Source of the DNA: Clostridiales bacterium
GTDB lineage: Bacteria; Bacillota; Clostridia; Christensenellales; Aristaeellaceae
NCBI GenBank assembly: GCA_004557805.1
Contig: SFFS01000044.1
Location: forward strand, 1 to 25,467
Direction of reading: 5' to 3'
Length of the DNA stretch: 25,467 nt
The notes beneath the pieces are model-generated. The model did not search any database and had not been told where the DNA came from. It was given only the letters and a program-made list of their open reading frames with translations. This document shows, in pieces, positions 1 through 7,034 of the stretch. A program made the position numbers and the translations under genes. Each line of letters begins with the position of its first letter. Position 1 is the stretch's first letter.

Positions 1-1
1 T

Positions 2-817
2 CAGGTATACATCATCGTCGACCGCGCCGTCGCGTCCGCCGCAACCGGAAGCATTACCGCGCTCGATTACGGCAACCGCATCAGCACGATGGTCAGCTCC
101 GGGCTGCTGACGTCGATTGCAACAGTGCTCTACCCCACGCTGGTGAAGAATACCGAGGATCCGGACAAATTCCGCAAAACGCTGGGCTTCGGCATAAACC
201 TCAATCTGCTCATCGCCGTGCCCGCCATCGCGGCGCTGACGCTTCTGCGGCTGCCCATTACGCGGCTGATTTACGAGCGCGGCGCGTTCACCAAAGAAAA
301 CTCTCTGCTCACCAGCGGAACGCTCGCCTGCTATAGCTTGGGCATTTTGGGCGTCGGCCTGCGCGAAATCGGCAACCGTTGCTTCTACGCCTACAAAAAG
401 ACGACGATCCCCACCGTGGTGGGCATTATCGTCGTACTTTTGAACGTGGTGCTGGATATCGCGCTGTACCCCGTATGGGGCGCGGCCGGAATCGCCGTCG
501 CCACCGCGATCAGCTCCACGCTCAGCGGCGTGACGCTGATGGTCATGCTGTACAGACGGCTCGGCGCCGTCGATATGAAACGACTGCTTACCTGCCTCTG
601 GAAAACGCTCGCCGCCACCGCCGCCATGTGCGTCGTGCTGCTGGCGCTTTCCTCGGCGCTGCATCTTTCCACTGCGACGGGGCGCGCGTTCCAGCTGGGC
701 ATGCTCGGCGTGATCGCGGCCGGCGTCGCCGTATACGCGGTTATGCTGTTCCTGCTGAAAACCGAGGAGTTCAAAAGCGCGCTTTCGTTGGTTTCCGGCA
801 GGCTGCGGAAAAAATAA
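2..817 (+). CDS. murJ: MurJ/MVF-family lipid II flippase, C-terminal part (5' end outside window)
   Basis: The reading frame is open from base 2 and ends at a TAA at 815-817, so only the last 271 codons are present and the true start lies upstream. The visible part is strongly hydrophobic with repeated membrane segments. It begins with a stretch of the type QVYIIVDRAVAS followed by GSITALDYGNRI, which matches the conserved central region of MurJ/MviN proteins of the MOP exporter superfamily. The family flips the lipid-linked peptidoglycan precursor lipid II across the cytoplasmic membrane. The charged C-terminal tail (LRKK) would be cytoplasmic. Other MOP polysaccharide flippases are the main alternative, but the YGNRI-type motif favours MurJ. 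Confidence 0.85.
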   Translation, partial: QVYIIVDRAVASAATGSITALDYGNRISTMVSSGLLTSIATVLYPTLVKNTEDPDKFRKTLGFGINLNLLIAVPAIAALTLLRLPITRLIYERGAFTKENSLLTSGTLACYSLGILGVGLREIGNRCFYAYKKTTIPTVVGIIVVLLNVVLDIALYPVWGAAGIAVATAISSTLSGVTLMVMLYRRLGAVDMKRLLTCLWKTLAATAAMCVVLLALSSALHLSTATGRAFQLGMLGVIAAGVAVYAVMLFLLKTEEFKSALSLVSGRLRKK

Positions 818-819
818 TG

Positions 820-838
820 ATGCGCGCCCTGCGCGCAT
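820..838 (+). terminator. short GC-rich hairpin after the flippase gene
   Basis: ATGCGCGC (820-827) and GCGCGCAT (831-838) form a perfect 8-bp stem with a three-base loop, two bases after the flippase stop codon. No run of T follows, so it may be a weak terminator or only an RNA-stabilising end. Confidence 0.35.
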
Positions 839-868
839 AAACTATACCGCGTCACTCTTTCTGTAAGG

Positions 869-1693
869 ATGTGTTTTTGTTTGTCGCAGATTCAGTACCC
901 GCTCTCCCCTGTTCCCGGCGTACCGCTGGAAAACAGCTTTCAGATTCTGGACGATTTCGGAATGAAATGCGGGAGCGCGTCGGTCGTCGAGTTTATTAAC
1001 CACACGATGCTGCCGGACAGGCCGCTGAACTTCTATCTATCCCTCAGCGCGCAGGACAGCCGTTCGCTGCATCTGCTTGTCGGCGCGGCGTATACCCGCA
1101 CGCTGGAGCTGCGCCGCAAAAACCGCCAGCTTCCGGCGCGCCTGTACGCGCGCTGCAATCCGCAGGATCAGCAGCTGCTGGCCGAGCTGATCGACTGCGG
1201 CTTTGAAAACGACGACGCCGTCGTGCGCAAGCGCATCATTCTCGCCGAAAACGACCGGCTGCCCAAGCCGCCCGTCGGCACGACGATCGCGCCCGTGCTG
1301 CTGGAAACGCAGGAAGATTACGACGCGCTGCTGCGTCGCATCAACGCCTATACCGTTACGGCATATAACTACAACTGGATTGCGCGTCTGCAATCGCAGC
1401 AGCATTTTTCAGCCTGGGGTGTCTGGCAGGAAGATCGTCTGCTGGGCGAAATGATTCTCTCCGCCAACGGCACGGAGGGCGTGATCGAGATGATCTACGC
1501 CCGCCCAGAATTCCGCCGCCGCGGCGTTGCCGCCGCGCTGGTCGGACAGGCTGCGCAGGAGCTTCTGCGCATCGGCGTGCGCGCAATGGTCGCCGACGTG
1601 TGGCAGCGCAACGATCCGGCCACGCAGTTCTTCGACAAAATGCACTTTGAAACCACGCAGCCCGTTCGGCTGTATCCGGGAATTAACCTGTAA
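869..1693 (+). CDS. GNAT-family N-acetyltransferase
   Basis: A 274-residue protein. The C-terminal ~110 residues carry the GNAT fold signature: a beta strand with GVIEMIYARPEFRRRGVAAAL, where RRRGVA is the acetyl-CoA pyrophosphate-binding loop, followed by a late segment with RNDPATQFFDKMHFE typical of the last helix and strand. The N-terminal half is less conserved and could be a second, degenerate GNAT-like domain. The substrate cannot be read from the sequence. The start is uncertain: the ATG at 869 has AAGGA touching it with no spacing, while an in-frame TTG at 881 sits 12 bases after that AAGGA and may be the real start. The stop codon overlaps the ribosome binding site of the next gene, so the two are probably co-transcribed. 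Confidence 0.8.
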   Translation: MCFCLSQIQYPLSPVPGVPLENSFQILDDFGMKCGSASVVEFINHTMLPDRPLNFYLSLSAQDSRSLHLLVGAAYTRTLELRRKNRQLPARLYARCNPQDQQLLAELIDCGFENDDAVVRKRIILAENDRLPKPPVGTTIAPVLLETQEDYDALLRRINAYTVTAYNYNWIARLQSQQHFSAWGVWQEDRLLGEMILSANGTEGVIEMIYARPEFRRRGVAAALVGQAAQELLRIGVRAMVADVWQRNDPATQFFDKMHFETTQPVRLYPGINL

Positions 1694-1707
1694 AGGAGCG
1701 AACGGAA

Positions 1708-2394
1708 ATGCTTCGTTTTCTTGGCTGCGGCGGCGCGTTCAACGCCGCGCTCGGCACAAACGCCGCTTTTTTCACCCACAACGGCAACCTCTATCTGCTC
1801 GATTGCGGCGAAACGGTTTTCGAGCGTGCGAAGCTGTCGGGGCTGCTCGACAGCGCGAAGGAAATCTTCGTCGCGGTAACGCACTTTCATTCCGACCATG
1901 TCGGTTCGCTCGGGACGCTGCTGGGCTACTGTTATTTCATCCTGAAAAAGCCGGCGACGGTTATCTATCCCACGGACGAAATGAAAACGCTGATGACGCT
2001 GATGGGCATGCCGGAAAACCAGTATCGCCTGCTGCATTCGCTTGATGCGGACGGCGTGCGGCTTTCTCCGGTTCCGGCAAAGCACGGCGATCTTCCCGCC
2101 TGGTCGTATGAAGCGTCCTGCGAGGGCGAAACCGTTTTCTACAGCGGCGACGCGGCGGAAATGCCGTCCGCGCTGCTGGACGATCTTTCGGCCGGGCGCA
2201 TCGCGCACGCGTATCTCGACGCATGCGACGCGCCGGAAAGCGCGCTGCATCTGACGCTGAACAAGCTGCTTTCTCAGGTTCCTTCCGCGCTCCGCGCGAA
2301 AATCACCCTTATGCATCTCAACCGCGATTTTGCGGCTTTTGTGAAAGCGCAGGGCTTTGGCTGCGCGACCGACCTGCTTTACAAAGGAGAATGA
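1708..2394 (+). CDS. Metallo-beta-lactamase-fold hydrolase (RNase Z-like group)
   Basis: A 228-residue protein with the start fixed by AAAGGAG nine bases upstream. The metal-binding signature HxHxDH appears as THFHSDH (H59, H61, D63, H64). Further candidate ligands are H126 (AKHGD), D148 (YSGDA) and H203 (LMHLN). The N-terminus FLGCGGAFN with GTNAA and LLDCGE is typical of the RNase Z/ElaC-like part of the superfamily, but the tRNase Z specificity features are not obvious and the protein is shorter than RNase Z. A phosphodiesterase or other hydrolase role is possible. It sits tightly between the acetyltransferase and the alcohol dehydrogenase, with a three-base gap to the latter, so the three form a likely operon. 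The substrate is unknown. Confidence 0.85.
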   Translation: MLRFLGCGGAFNAALGTNAAFFTHNGNLYLLDCGETVFERAKLSGLLDSAKEIFVAVTHFHSDHVGSLGTLLGYCYFILKKPATVIYPTDEMKTLMTLMGMPENQYRLLHSLDADGVRLSPVPAKHGDLPAWSYEASCEGETVFYSGDAAEMPSALLDDLSAGRIAHAYLDACDAPESALHLTLNKLLSQVPSALRAKITLMHLNRDFAAFVKAQGFGCATDLLYKGE

Positions 2395-2397
2395 GCC

Positions 2398-3576
2398 ATG
2401 CAGAACTTCGAAATCTACAACCCGACCTATTTTGTTTTCGGCCGCGGCACGCAGAGCCGCGCGGGCGAACTGGTACGCCGTTTCGGCGGACACAAGGCGC
2501 TCATCCACTACGGCGGCGGTTCCGTCGTGCGTTCAGGGCTTCTGGCCGAGATTGAAAAATCGCTTGACGCCGCGGGCATTCCGTATGTGACGCTCGGCGG
2601 TGTGAAGCCGAATCCGCGCAGCGGGCTGGTGTATGAGGGCATCGAACTTTGCAAGCGTGAAAAGGTCGATTTCGTGCTCGGCGTAGGCGGCGGCAGCGCC
2701 ATCGATTCCGGTAAAGCCATTGCCGCCGGCGCGGTATACGACGGCGATTTCTGGGATATCTGGTCGGGCAAGGTTCCTTACGCCAATGCGCTTCCGCACG
2801 GCTGCGTGCTGACGCTTCCGGCGACCGGCACGGAGGGCTCCAATTCTGCCGTTGTCACAAACGAGCAGCTGCTGCTCAAGCGCGGCACGCGCAGCGATTT
2901 CAACCGCCCGTGCTTCGCCATTCTGAACCCCGAAACCACGTTCACGCTGCCCGCATGGCACACGGCCTGCGGCGTAGCCGACATCATGGCGCACATCATC
3001 GAGCGCTATTTCACCAACACTCCGGACGTCGATGTTTCTGACCGTCTATGTGAAAGCGTACTGCAAACGGTGATCAAGTACGGCCCCGTATGCCTGGCTG
3101 AGCCGGACAACTATGAGGCGCGCGCGGCCGTCATGTGGGCGGGAACCCTGGCGCACAACGGCCAGCTGGGCGTCGGCCGCCAGGAGGACTGGGCCTCTCA
3201 TGCGCTGGGGCACGAGCTTTCCGCGCTGTACGATTCGACGCATGGCGCGACGCTGTCGGTAATCATTCCCCACTGGATGCGTTACACGCTGCCGGGACAC
3301 GAGATGCGCATGGCCGAATTTGCGGTGCGCGTCTGGGGCTGCCAGATGGATTTCGAACATCCCGAGCGCACGGCGCTCGAGGGGATCGACCGCCTCTCCG
3401 TGTTCTGGAAAAGCCTCGGCCTGCCGCTGACGTTCGCCGAGCTGGGCGCAAAAGAAGAAGACATTCCGGAACTGACGCGCAAGTGCAAATGCGGCGCGGA
3501 CGGCACGGTCGGCAACTTCAAAAAGCTCGCCAAACCCGACGTGGAAGCAATTTTTAGAGCCTGCTGCGAAGAATAA
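2398..3576 (+). CDS. Iron-containing alcohol dehydrogenase (butanol dehydrogenase-like)
   Basis: A 392-residue protein, normal length for group III Fe-ADHs, with AAAGGAG upstream of the ATG. The nucleotide-binding motif GGGSAID is at residues 97-103. The likely metal ligands are D195, H199, H268 and H282, the last in the THGATL motif that is typical of the family. The family oxidises or reduces alcohols and aldehydes in the cytoplasm with NAD(P)H and a divalent metal. The closest-looking members are the NADPH-dependent butanol dehydrogenase/YqhD branch, as judged by the N-terminus FEIYNPTYFVFGRG. Physiologically it would reduce aldehydes during fermentation. The exact substrate is inference. 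Confidence 0.9.
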   Translation: MQNFEIYNPTYFVFGRGTQSRAGELVRRFGGHKALIHYGGGSVVRSGLLAEIEKSLDAAGIPYVTLGGVKPNPRSGLVYEGIELCKREKVDFVLGVGGGSAIDSGKAIAAGAVYDGDFWDIWSGKVPYANALPHGCVLTLPATGTEGSNSAVVTNEQLLLKRGTRSDFNRPCFAILNPETTFTLPAWHTACGVADIMAHIIERYFTNTPDVDVSDRLCESVLQTVIKYGPVCLAEPDNYEARAAVMWAGTLAHNGQLGVGRQEDWASHALGHELSALYDSTHGATLSVIIPHWMRYTLPGHEMRMAEFAVRVWGCQMDFEHPERTALEGIDRLSVFWKSLGLPLTFAELGAKEEDIPELTRKCKCGADGTVGNFKKLAKPDVEAIFRACCEE

Positions 3577-3590
3577 GTTTGTTTTTTGCT

Positions 3591-3624
3591 AGACCCCCTT
3601 TCTTTTGCGAAAGAAAGGGGGTCT
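3591..3624 (+). terminator. Perfect 15-bp hairpin downstream of the alcohol dehydrogenase
   Basis: AGACCCCCTTTCTTT (3591-3605) and its exact complement (3610-3624) enclose a TGCG loop. The stem is long and perfect, as expected of a terminator, but no T run follows on either strand; the T-rich stretch lies before the hairpin on the + strand. It probably ends the alcohol dehydrogenase operon. It would also be positioned to end a - strand gene reading leftwards. Confidence 0.55.
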
Positions 3625-3646
3625 CGCGCTCTCCTACAAAGAAAAA

Positions 3647-3665
3647 CGCTTAGCGCGTCAATTCA
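3647..3665 (+). repeat. Left copy of a 19-base direct repeat flanking the zinc module
   Basis: CGCTTAGCGCGTCAATTCA occurs here in non-coding DNA and again, exact and in the same orientation, at 9325-9343. The match extends loosely to GAAAAA on the left if a one-base gap is allowed. The two copies bracket the zinc module. Confidence 0.85.
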
Positions 3666-3692
3666 GGAACGTGTAAAATAATATTTTCCCTA

Positions 3693-3720
3693 TTGACAAT
3701 TCAGCAAACGTGGCTATAAT
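3693..3720 (+). promoter_or_regulatory. Sigma-A type promoter of the zinc module
   Basis: TTGACA (3693-3698) and TATAAT (3715-3720) are both perfect consensus hexamers, separated by 16 bases. Transcription would start near 3727, directly at the dyad that follows. This is the only strong promoter I see before the seven + strand genes that follow. Confidence 0.8.
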
Positions 3721-3726
3721 AGGATT

Positions 3727-3747
3727 CGTTCTCAGGAAATGAGAACG
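3727..3747 (+). promoter_or_regulatory. Dyad operator, probable Zur/Fur-family box
   Basis: CGTTCTCA (3727-3734) and TGAGAACG (3740-3747) are exact inverted copies separated by five bases, covering the predicted transcription start. The position would let a bound repressor block RNA polymerase. The gene directly downstream encodes a Fur-family protein and is followed by zinc transport genes, so autorepression by a zinc-loaded Zur-like protein is the natural reading. The motif differs from the classic Bacillus Zur and Fur boxes. Confidence 0.65.
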
Positions 3748-3769
3748 AGTTTCAAATGGAGCGATTTGA

Positions 3770-4180
3770 ATGACGGGGTATCAGACGCAGCAAAGAAATT
3801 TATTGATTTCCTTCTTTGAATCACACCCGGATGAGGCTTTTACGATTGATGAGGTCATGCAGCGCCTGCAAAACGAGCAGAGAGCGGATGTTCCTTCCCG
3901 GAGCACGGTTTACCGGACGGTAGCCGATCTGGAAAAGGAAGGAAGCCTGAAGCGGAGTTACTTGTCGAAGCAGCGCAGAAGCGCTTATCAGTATCACGAT
4001 GCTCATGCATGTGCATCGCATCTGCATATACGATGTGAAAAGTGCCATACGCTGATGCATCTGGATACAAAGGTTTCTGATACAATCGCGCGTTTACTGC
4101 AAAACGACGCGGATGTATCTTTGGACGTAGGAAACACGGTTCTGCTGGGCTGCTGCAAAAAATGCAGAGAGCAGGATTAA
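3770..4180 (+). CDS. Fur-family transcriptional repressor, probable zinc sensor (Zur-like)
   Basis: A 136-residue protein of usual Fur-family length. The N-terminal winged helix carries the family recognition-helix pattern SRSTVYRTVADLEKEG (residues 43-58). The dimerisation domain has two CxxC pairs, C89/C92 and C129/C132, which form the structural zinc site in Fur, Zur and PerR. H82-H86 (ASHLHIRC) are candidate sensory ligands. Iron or peroxide sensing cannot be excluded from sequence alone, but the downstream ZnuA-ZinT, ZnuC and ZnuB genes argue for zinc sensing in the cytoplasm. The upstream dyad at 3727-3747 suggests autoregulation. Base composition is markedly more AT-rich than the genes before it. 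Confidence 0.88.
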   Translation: MTGYQTQQRNLLISFFESHPDEAFTIDEVMQRLQNEQRADVPSRSTVYRTVADLEKEGSLKRSYLSKQRRSAYQYHDAHACASHLHIRCEKCHTLMHLDTKVSDTIARLLQNDADVSLDVGNTVLLGCCKKCREQD

Positions 4181-4199
4181 AGAAAGAGGGGTGACAAAC

Positions 4200-4505
4200 A
4201 TGAAGCTTTTGAAGAAGCATCGCATTCTTGCCTGCATTCTTTGCGTTGTGTTTGTCGCCGCTCTTTTTGTTTCTGAAACTTATATCGTGACGCACACGCA
4301 TCATGACTGTATTGGTGAAGGCTGTCCTGTTTGCGCAGCGCTCGCTTCCTGCGAGCAACTGCTGAAAAACCTTGCCGCAAACGGACCAATTCCGGTATTT
4401 ATGGGGGCTTGTGCGCTTTCGTATGGCTGCATTTGTTTGCTTAGCCGTGCGAAGGAGAATTCCGCCCATACCCTCATCACCTTAAAAGTGAAACTTTCGG
4501 ATTGA
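4200..4505 (+). CDS. Small membrane or exported His/Cys protein of unknown function
   Basis: A 101-residue protein. I place the start at the ATG at 4200, eight bases after AGAGGGG; a GTG at 4191 overlaps that site and is less likely. A basic N-terminus and hydrophobic segment (residues 8-25) form a signal anchor. They are followed by a compact motif THTHHDCIGEGCPVC (31-45, with H32, H34, H35, C37, C42, C45) and C51. A second hydrophobic stretch lies at about 64-82. The pattern HDC-x-G-E-x-C-P-x-C is one I recall from short uncharacterised proteins beside Fur-family genes in Bacillota, but I cannot verify this here. The clustered His and Cys outside the membrane suggest metal binding. It lies 19 bases after the repressor gene and is probably co-transcribed. 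Confidence 0.75.
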   Translation: MKLLKKHRILACILCVVFVAALFVSETYIVTHTHHDCIGEGCPVCAALASCEQLLKNLAANGPIPVFMGACALSYGCICLLSRAKENSAHTLITLKVKLSD

Positions 4506-4507
4506 TT

Positions 4508-4680
4508 TGAATATTCACCGCAGGGATTCAAGCAGGCGAATCTATTTCGAGCCGCTTTGCGGCCTGGAAAACCGCTTTGCCTGATTTTTAAATCGCCTGC
4601 ACGAAAAGGGTTTTGCATTTTTTCTAAGCAAACGCCCTGCTTTGTTGTACCTAAAAACAAGCTAATGAGGTGAATATTCA
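4508..4680 (+). promoter_or_regulatory. Structured intergenic leader of znuA with nested inverted repeats
   Basis: TGAATATTCACC (4508-4519) is the exact inverse of GGTGAATATTCA (4669-4680). The right arm contains the GGTG of the znuA ribosome binding site (GAGGTG, 4667-4672) and ends at the A of the start codon. Nested inside are GCAGGCGA (4532-4539) with TCGCCTGC (4593-4600), and the hairpin GCCGC-TTT-GCGGC (4551-4563). In RNA the three helices would stack and could hide the ribosome binding site. No promoter hexamers stand out. Confidence 0.5.
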
Positions 4681-6158
4681 TGAAAAGAATCATTGCCATT
4701 CTGATGGCCTGTCTGTTTGTACTTTCCTTTGCGACTGCCTTTGCGGAGAGCGAAAAGACGCTCAGCATCGTCTGCGCCACCTTTCCCCAGTATGACTGGG
4801 TGCGCCAGATTCTCGGCGACCGCGCAGACGACGTTGACCTGACCCTCTTGCTGGACAATGGCGTCGATCTGCACAACTACCAGCCTACTGCCGACGACAT
4901 CATCAAAATCGCCCAGAGCGATCTGTTCATCTACGTCGGCGGCGAATCCGACGGCTGGGTGGACGATGTGCTGGCGACGGCGCAGAACCCGAACCTGAAG
5001 GCTGTTTCCATGCTCGAAAGCGTTGAGGCCAAGGAAGAAGAAACTGTCGAGGGGATGCAGGAAGAAGAGCACGACCACGATCACGCTCATGACGAAGCCT
5101 TTACAGAGGCGGATATTGAGGATCGCACTCTTGCCGATTTTGCGGGCGAATGGGTTTCCCTCTGGCCGATGATGAAAGACGGCGAGTTGGAAGAATACTG
5201 CGCACATAAGGCGGAAGACGCCCCCTCTATGACTGCTGAAGACTATCGCGAAAAATACATTGTTTCCTGGGCATGCAACGTAAAAGATGTTTCTGTGACG
5301 GGCAATTCCATTACTTTCAACTATCTGGACGGCACGACCGCCTCTGCGGAATACCGCTATGCCGGCTTTGCCACCAAGACCTCCGACAGCGGTAAAATCA
5401 GCGTGCGCTATCAGTTTGAAACCGATTCTGCCGAAGCGCCGAAGTACGTCCAATTCAACGATCACGGTCACGAGCCCGGCGCGGCGGAGCATTTCCATCT
5501 GTATTTTGGAAACAACGGCTTTGACGCGCTCATGGAATCCACTGCCAGCTCCTATTTTGCTCCTGCTTCTCTGGACAAGGAAGGCATTCTTGATATGCTG
5601 ATGGGCCATGAGCATGAGGTGGAATATGACGAGCACGTCTGGCTGTCCCTGCGCAACGCGGAAACGCTGACTCAGACCATCACCAACGTTTTGTGTGAGT
5701 TGGATTCCGCTAACGCGCCTGTCTATCAGGAAAACGCAGCGAACTATATCGCAAAGTTGAATGACCTAGACAACCAGTATAAGGACGCTGTTGCAAACGG
5801 TCAGCGCAAGACGATCCTGTTCGCCGACCGCTTCCCCTTCCGCTATCTGGCGGACGACTACGGCCTGACCTACTACGCCGCGTTCGTGGGCTGCTCCGCT
5901 GAAACCGAGGCCAGCTTTAAAACGATTGCGTTCCTTGCCAAGAAGGTGGACGAACTGAAGCTGCCCGTGGTGCTGACCATCGAGGGCGACAATCATTCCA
6001 TCGCCGAGACGGTGGTGTCCAGCACGCAGGCGAAAAATCAGGCGATCCTGACCATGAATTCCATTCAGTCCGTCACTGCAGCGGATGTCGAAAACGGCGA
6101 AAACTATCTGGACATCATGGCTGAAAACCTGAATGTACTGAAGGAAGCCTTGAACTGA
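4680..6158 (+). CDS. znuA: Zinc ABC transporter substrate-binding protein with an inserted ZinT domain
   Basis: A 492-residue exported protein (signal peptide 1-22, ending AFA). Residues 26-118 form the first lobe of a ZnuA/AdcA-type binding protein, with H65 in GVDLHNYQPT as first metal ligand. A His/acid linker HDHDHAH (131-137) leads into a full ZinT domain (about 144-310), recognised by the KYVQFNDH and HFHLYFGN motifs. The second ZnuA lobe then resumes with H319 in DEHVWLS, GCSAETEAS (404-412) and an acidic E435. The third His of the canonical site is replaced by ADRFPF (382-387), as I recall for related clostridial proteins. Streptococcal AdcA carries ZinT at the C-terminus; here it sits in the usual His-rich loop. 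The protein captures zinc outside the membrane for ZnuBC. Confidence 0.93.
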   Translation: MKRIIAILMACLFVLSFATAFAESEKTLSIVCATFPQYDWVRQILGDRADDVDLTLLLDNGVDLHNYQPTADDIIKIAQSDLFIYVGGESDGWVDDVLATAQNPNLKAVSMLESVEAKEEETVEGMQEEEHDHDHAHDEAFTEADIEDRTLADFAGEWVSLWPMMKDGELEEYCAHKAEDAPSMTAEDYREKYIVSWACNVKDVSVTGNSITFNYLDGTTASAEYRYAGFATKTSDSGKISVRYQFETDSAEAPKYVQFNDHGHEPGAAEHFHLYFGNNGFDALMESTASSYFAPASLDKEGILDMLMGHEHEVEYDEHVWLSLRNAETLTQTITNVLCELDSANAPVYQENAANYIAKLNDLDNQYKDAVANGQRKTILFADRFPFRYLADDYGLTYYAAFVGCSAETEASFKTIAFLAKKVDELKLPVVLTIEGDNHSIAETVVSSTQAKNQAILTMNSIQSVTAADVENGENYLDIMAENLNVLKEALN

Positions 6159-6170
6159 TCACTCCCCCCC

Positions 6171-6202
6171 GTGCGGATAACCGGCAAAACGGTTATCCGC
6201 AC
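6171..6202 (+). terminator. Hairpin after znuA, partial terminator or attenuator
   Basis: GTGCGGATAACCG (6171-6183) pairs exactly with 6190-6202 around a GCAAAA loop, giving a 13-bp stem 12 bases after the znuA stop. The following CGCTTCTTCC is only loosely T-rich. Because transport genes continue downstream, it probably reduces read-through, favouring more binding protein than membrane components. Confidence 0.6.
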
Positions 6203-6316
6203 CGCTTCTTCCATATGCATGCCTTAATCAAGACAAAGCTGAGTCTAATTAAGCAATATTTACTATGTTTGCCGAAAGGCAGTGGCTATGGAAGCGTGAC
6301 GGAAAGGAAGCTCATG

Positions 6317-7012
6317 ATGCGAAAAGGAAAAACTTTCTTATGTGGATTCATTGTTTGCGTCATTATTTCTTTTTTCCCCTTTCCATGCTCCTGCGGAGAA
6401 GAAATCACCAGCTCTATCATTGCGGAAGTAACGACTGAACGAGGGCCGCTGAAGCTTCGAAAAGAGCCGAAGAAAAGCGCTAAAGTGCTGGCAGAACTGG
6501 AACGCGGAAGTTACATTACCGTTCTGGAAAGCGGTGAAGAATGGTGTCTCGTAGACGACGGAAGCCGTCATGGCTATGCAATGACTCAATTCCTTACCAT
6601 TCAGGAAGATGTCGATGAAAGGGTGCTAAGTTATCACACGCTTCAAAACGGCGATTGCGGCGACGAGGTCATCGCACTCAAGCAGCGGCTCATGGAATTG
6701 GGTTATTTTAGGGCAGATAGCAAAATGACCAACCGCTACAATGATACTGTGATTCAGCGGATGAAAATGTTCCAGAAACAGAACGGACTGGAGGAGGACG
6801 GCGTGGCCACCCCGCAGGTGCAGGCGCTCCTGTTTTCCGAGGATGCGAAAGAAAATACAGAATCCATTCCCGACTCGCCGACTCACTATCAGAGAGCCGG
6901 CGGTTCCTCCGGCAACGACGGCTGGAAGAAGGTGGTCTGCGAATGCTGCGGCGGTGAGGGATGCGATTGCTGCGATTATACTGGCTGGATTTGGGTTCCT
7001 TCCAGCTACTGA
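6317..7012 (+). CDS. Secreted SH3-type and peptidoglycan-binding protein with Cys-rich tail
   Basis: A 231-residue protein. The ATG at 6317 is preferred over the adjacent ATG at 6314 and the far upstream ATG at 6215, because AAGGAAG ends six bases before it and it directly starts a signal peptide (residues 1-27). A bacterial SH3-like domain follows (about 35-96, with LKLRKEP and GYAMTQFLTI), then a peptidoglycan-binding type 1 domain (about 106-173, with GDEVIALKQRLMELGYF and TVIQRMKMFQKQNGLEEDG). The tail ends in CECCGGEGCDCC (208-219) and YTGWIWVPSSY, a compact six-cysteine cluster like a DnaJ-type zinc ribbon repeat. It would sit at the cell wall. Its place between znuA and znuC implies a role in zinc capture or cell-wall zinc handling, but the function is unproven. 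Confidence 0.8.
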   Translation: MRKGKTFLCGFIVCVIISFFPFPCSCGEEITSSIIAEVTTERGPLKLRKEPKKSAKVLAELERGSYITVLESGEEWCLVDDGSRHGYAMTQFLTIQEDVDERVLSYHTLQNGDCGDEVIALKQRLMELGYFRADSKMTNRYNDTVIQRMKMFQKQNGLEEDGVATPQVQALLFSEDAKENTESIPDSPTHYQRAGGSSGNDGWKKVVCECCGGEGCDCCDYTGWIWVPSSY

Positions 7013-7034
7013 AAGAAAGAATGTGAGGGCGGTT

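Noticed and set aside
1495..2508. A 337-codon open frame antisense to the hydrolase and alcohol dehydrogenase genes
   Set aside because: It overlaps three genes with clear catalytic motifs and shows no domain of its own.
4680..6158. Two separate genes, znuA and zinT, joined by a sequencing error
   Set aside because: One frame runs through both junctions, and the ZnuA sequence resumes after the ZinT part with its second ligand segment, so this is an insertion within one protein.
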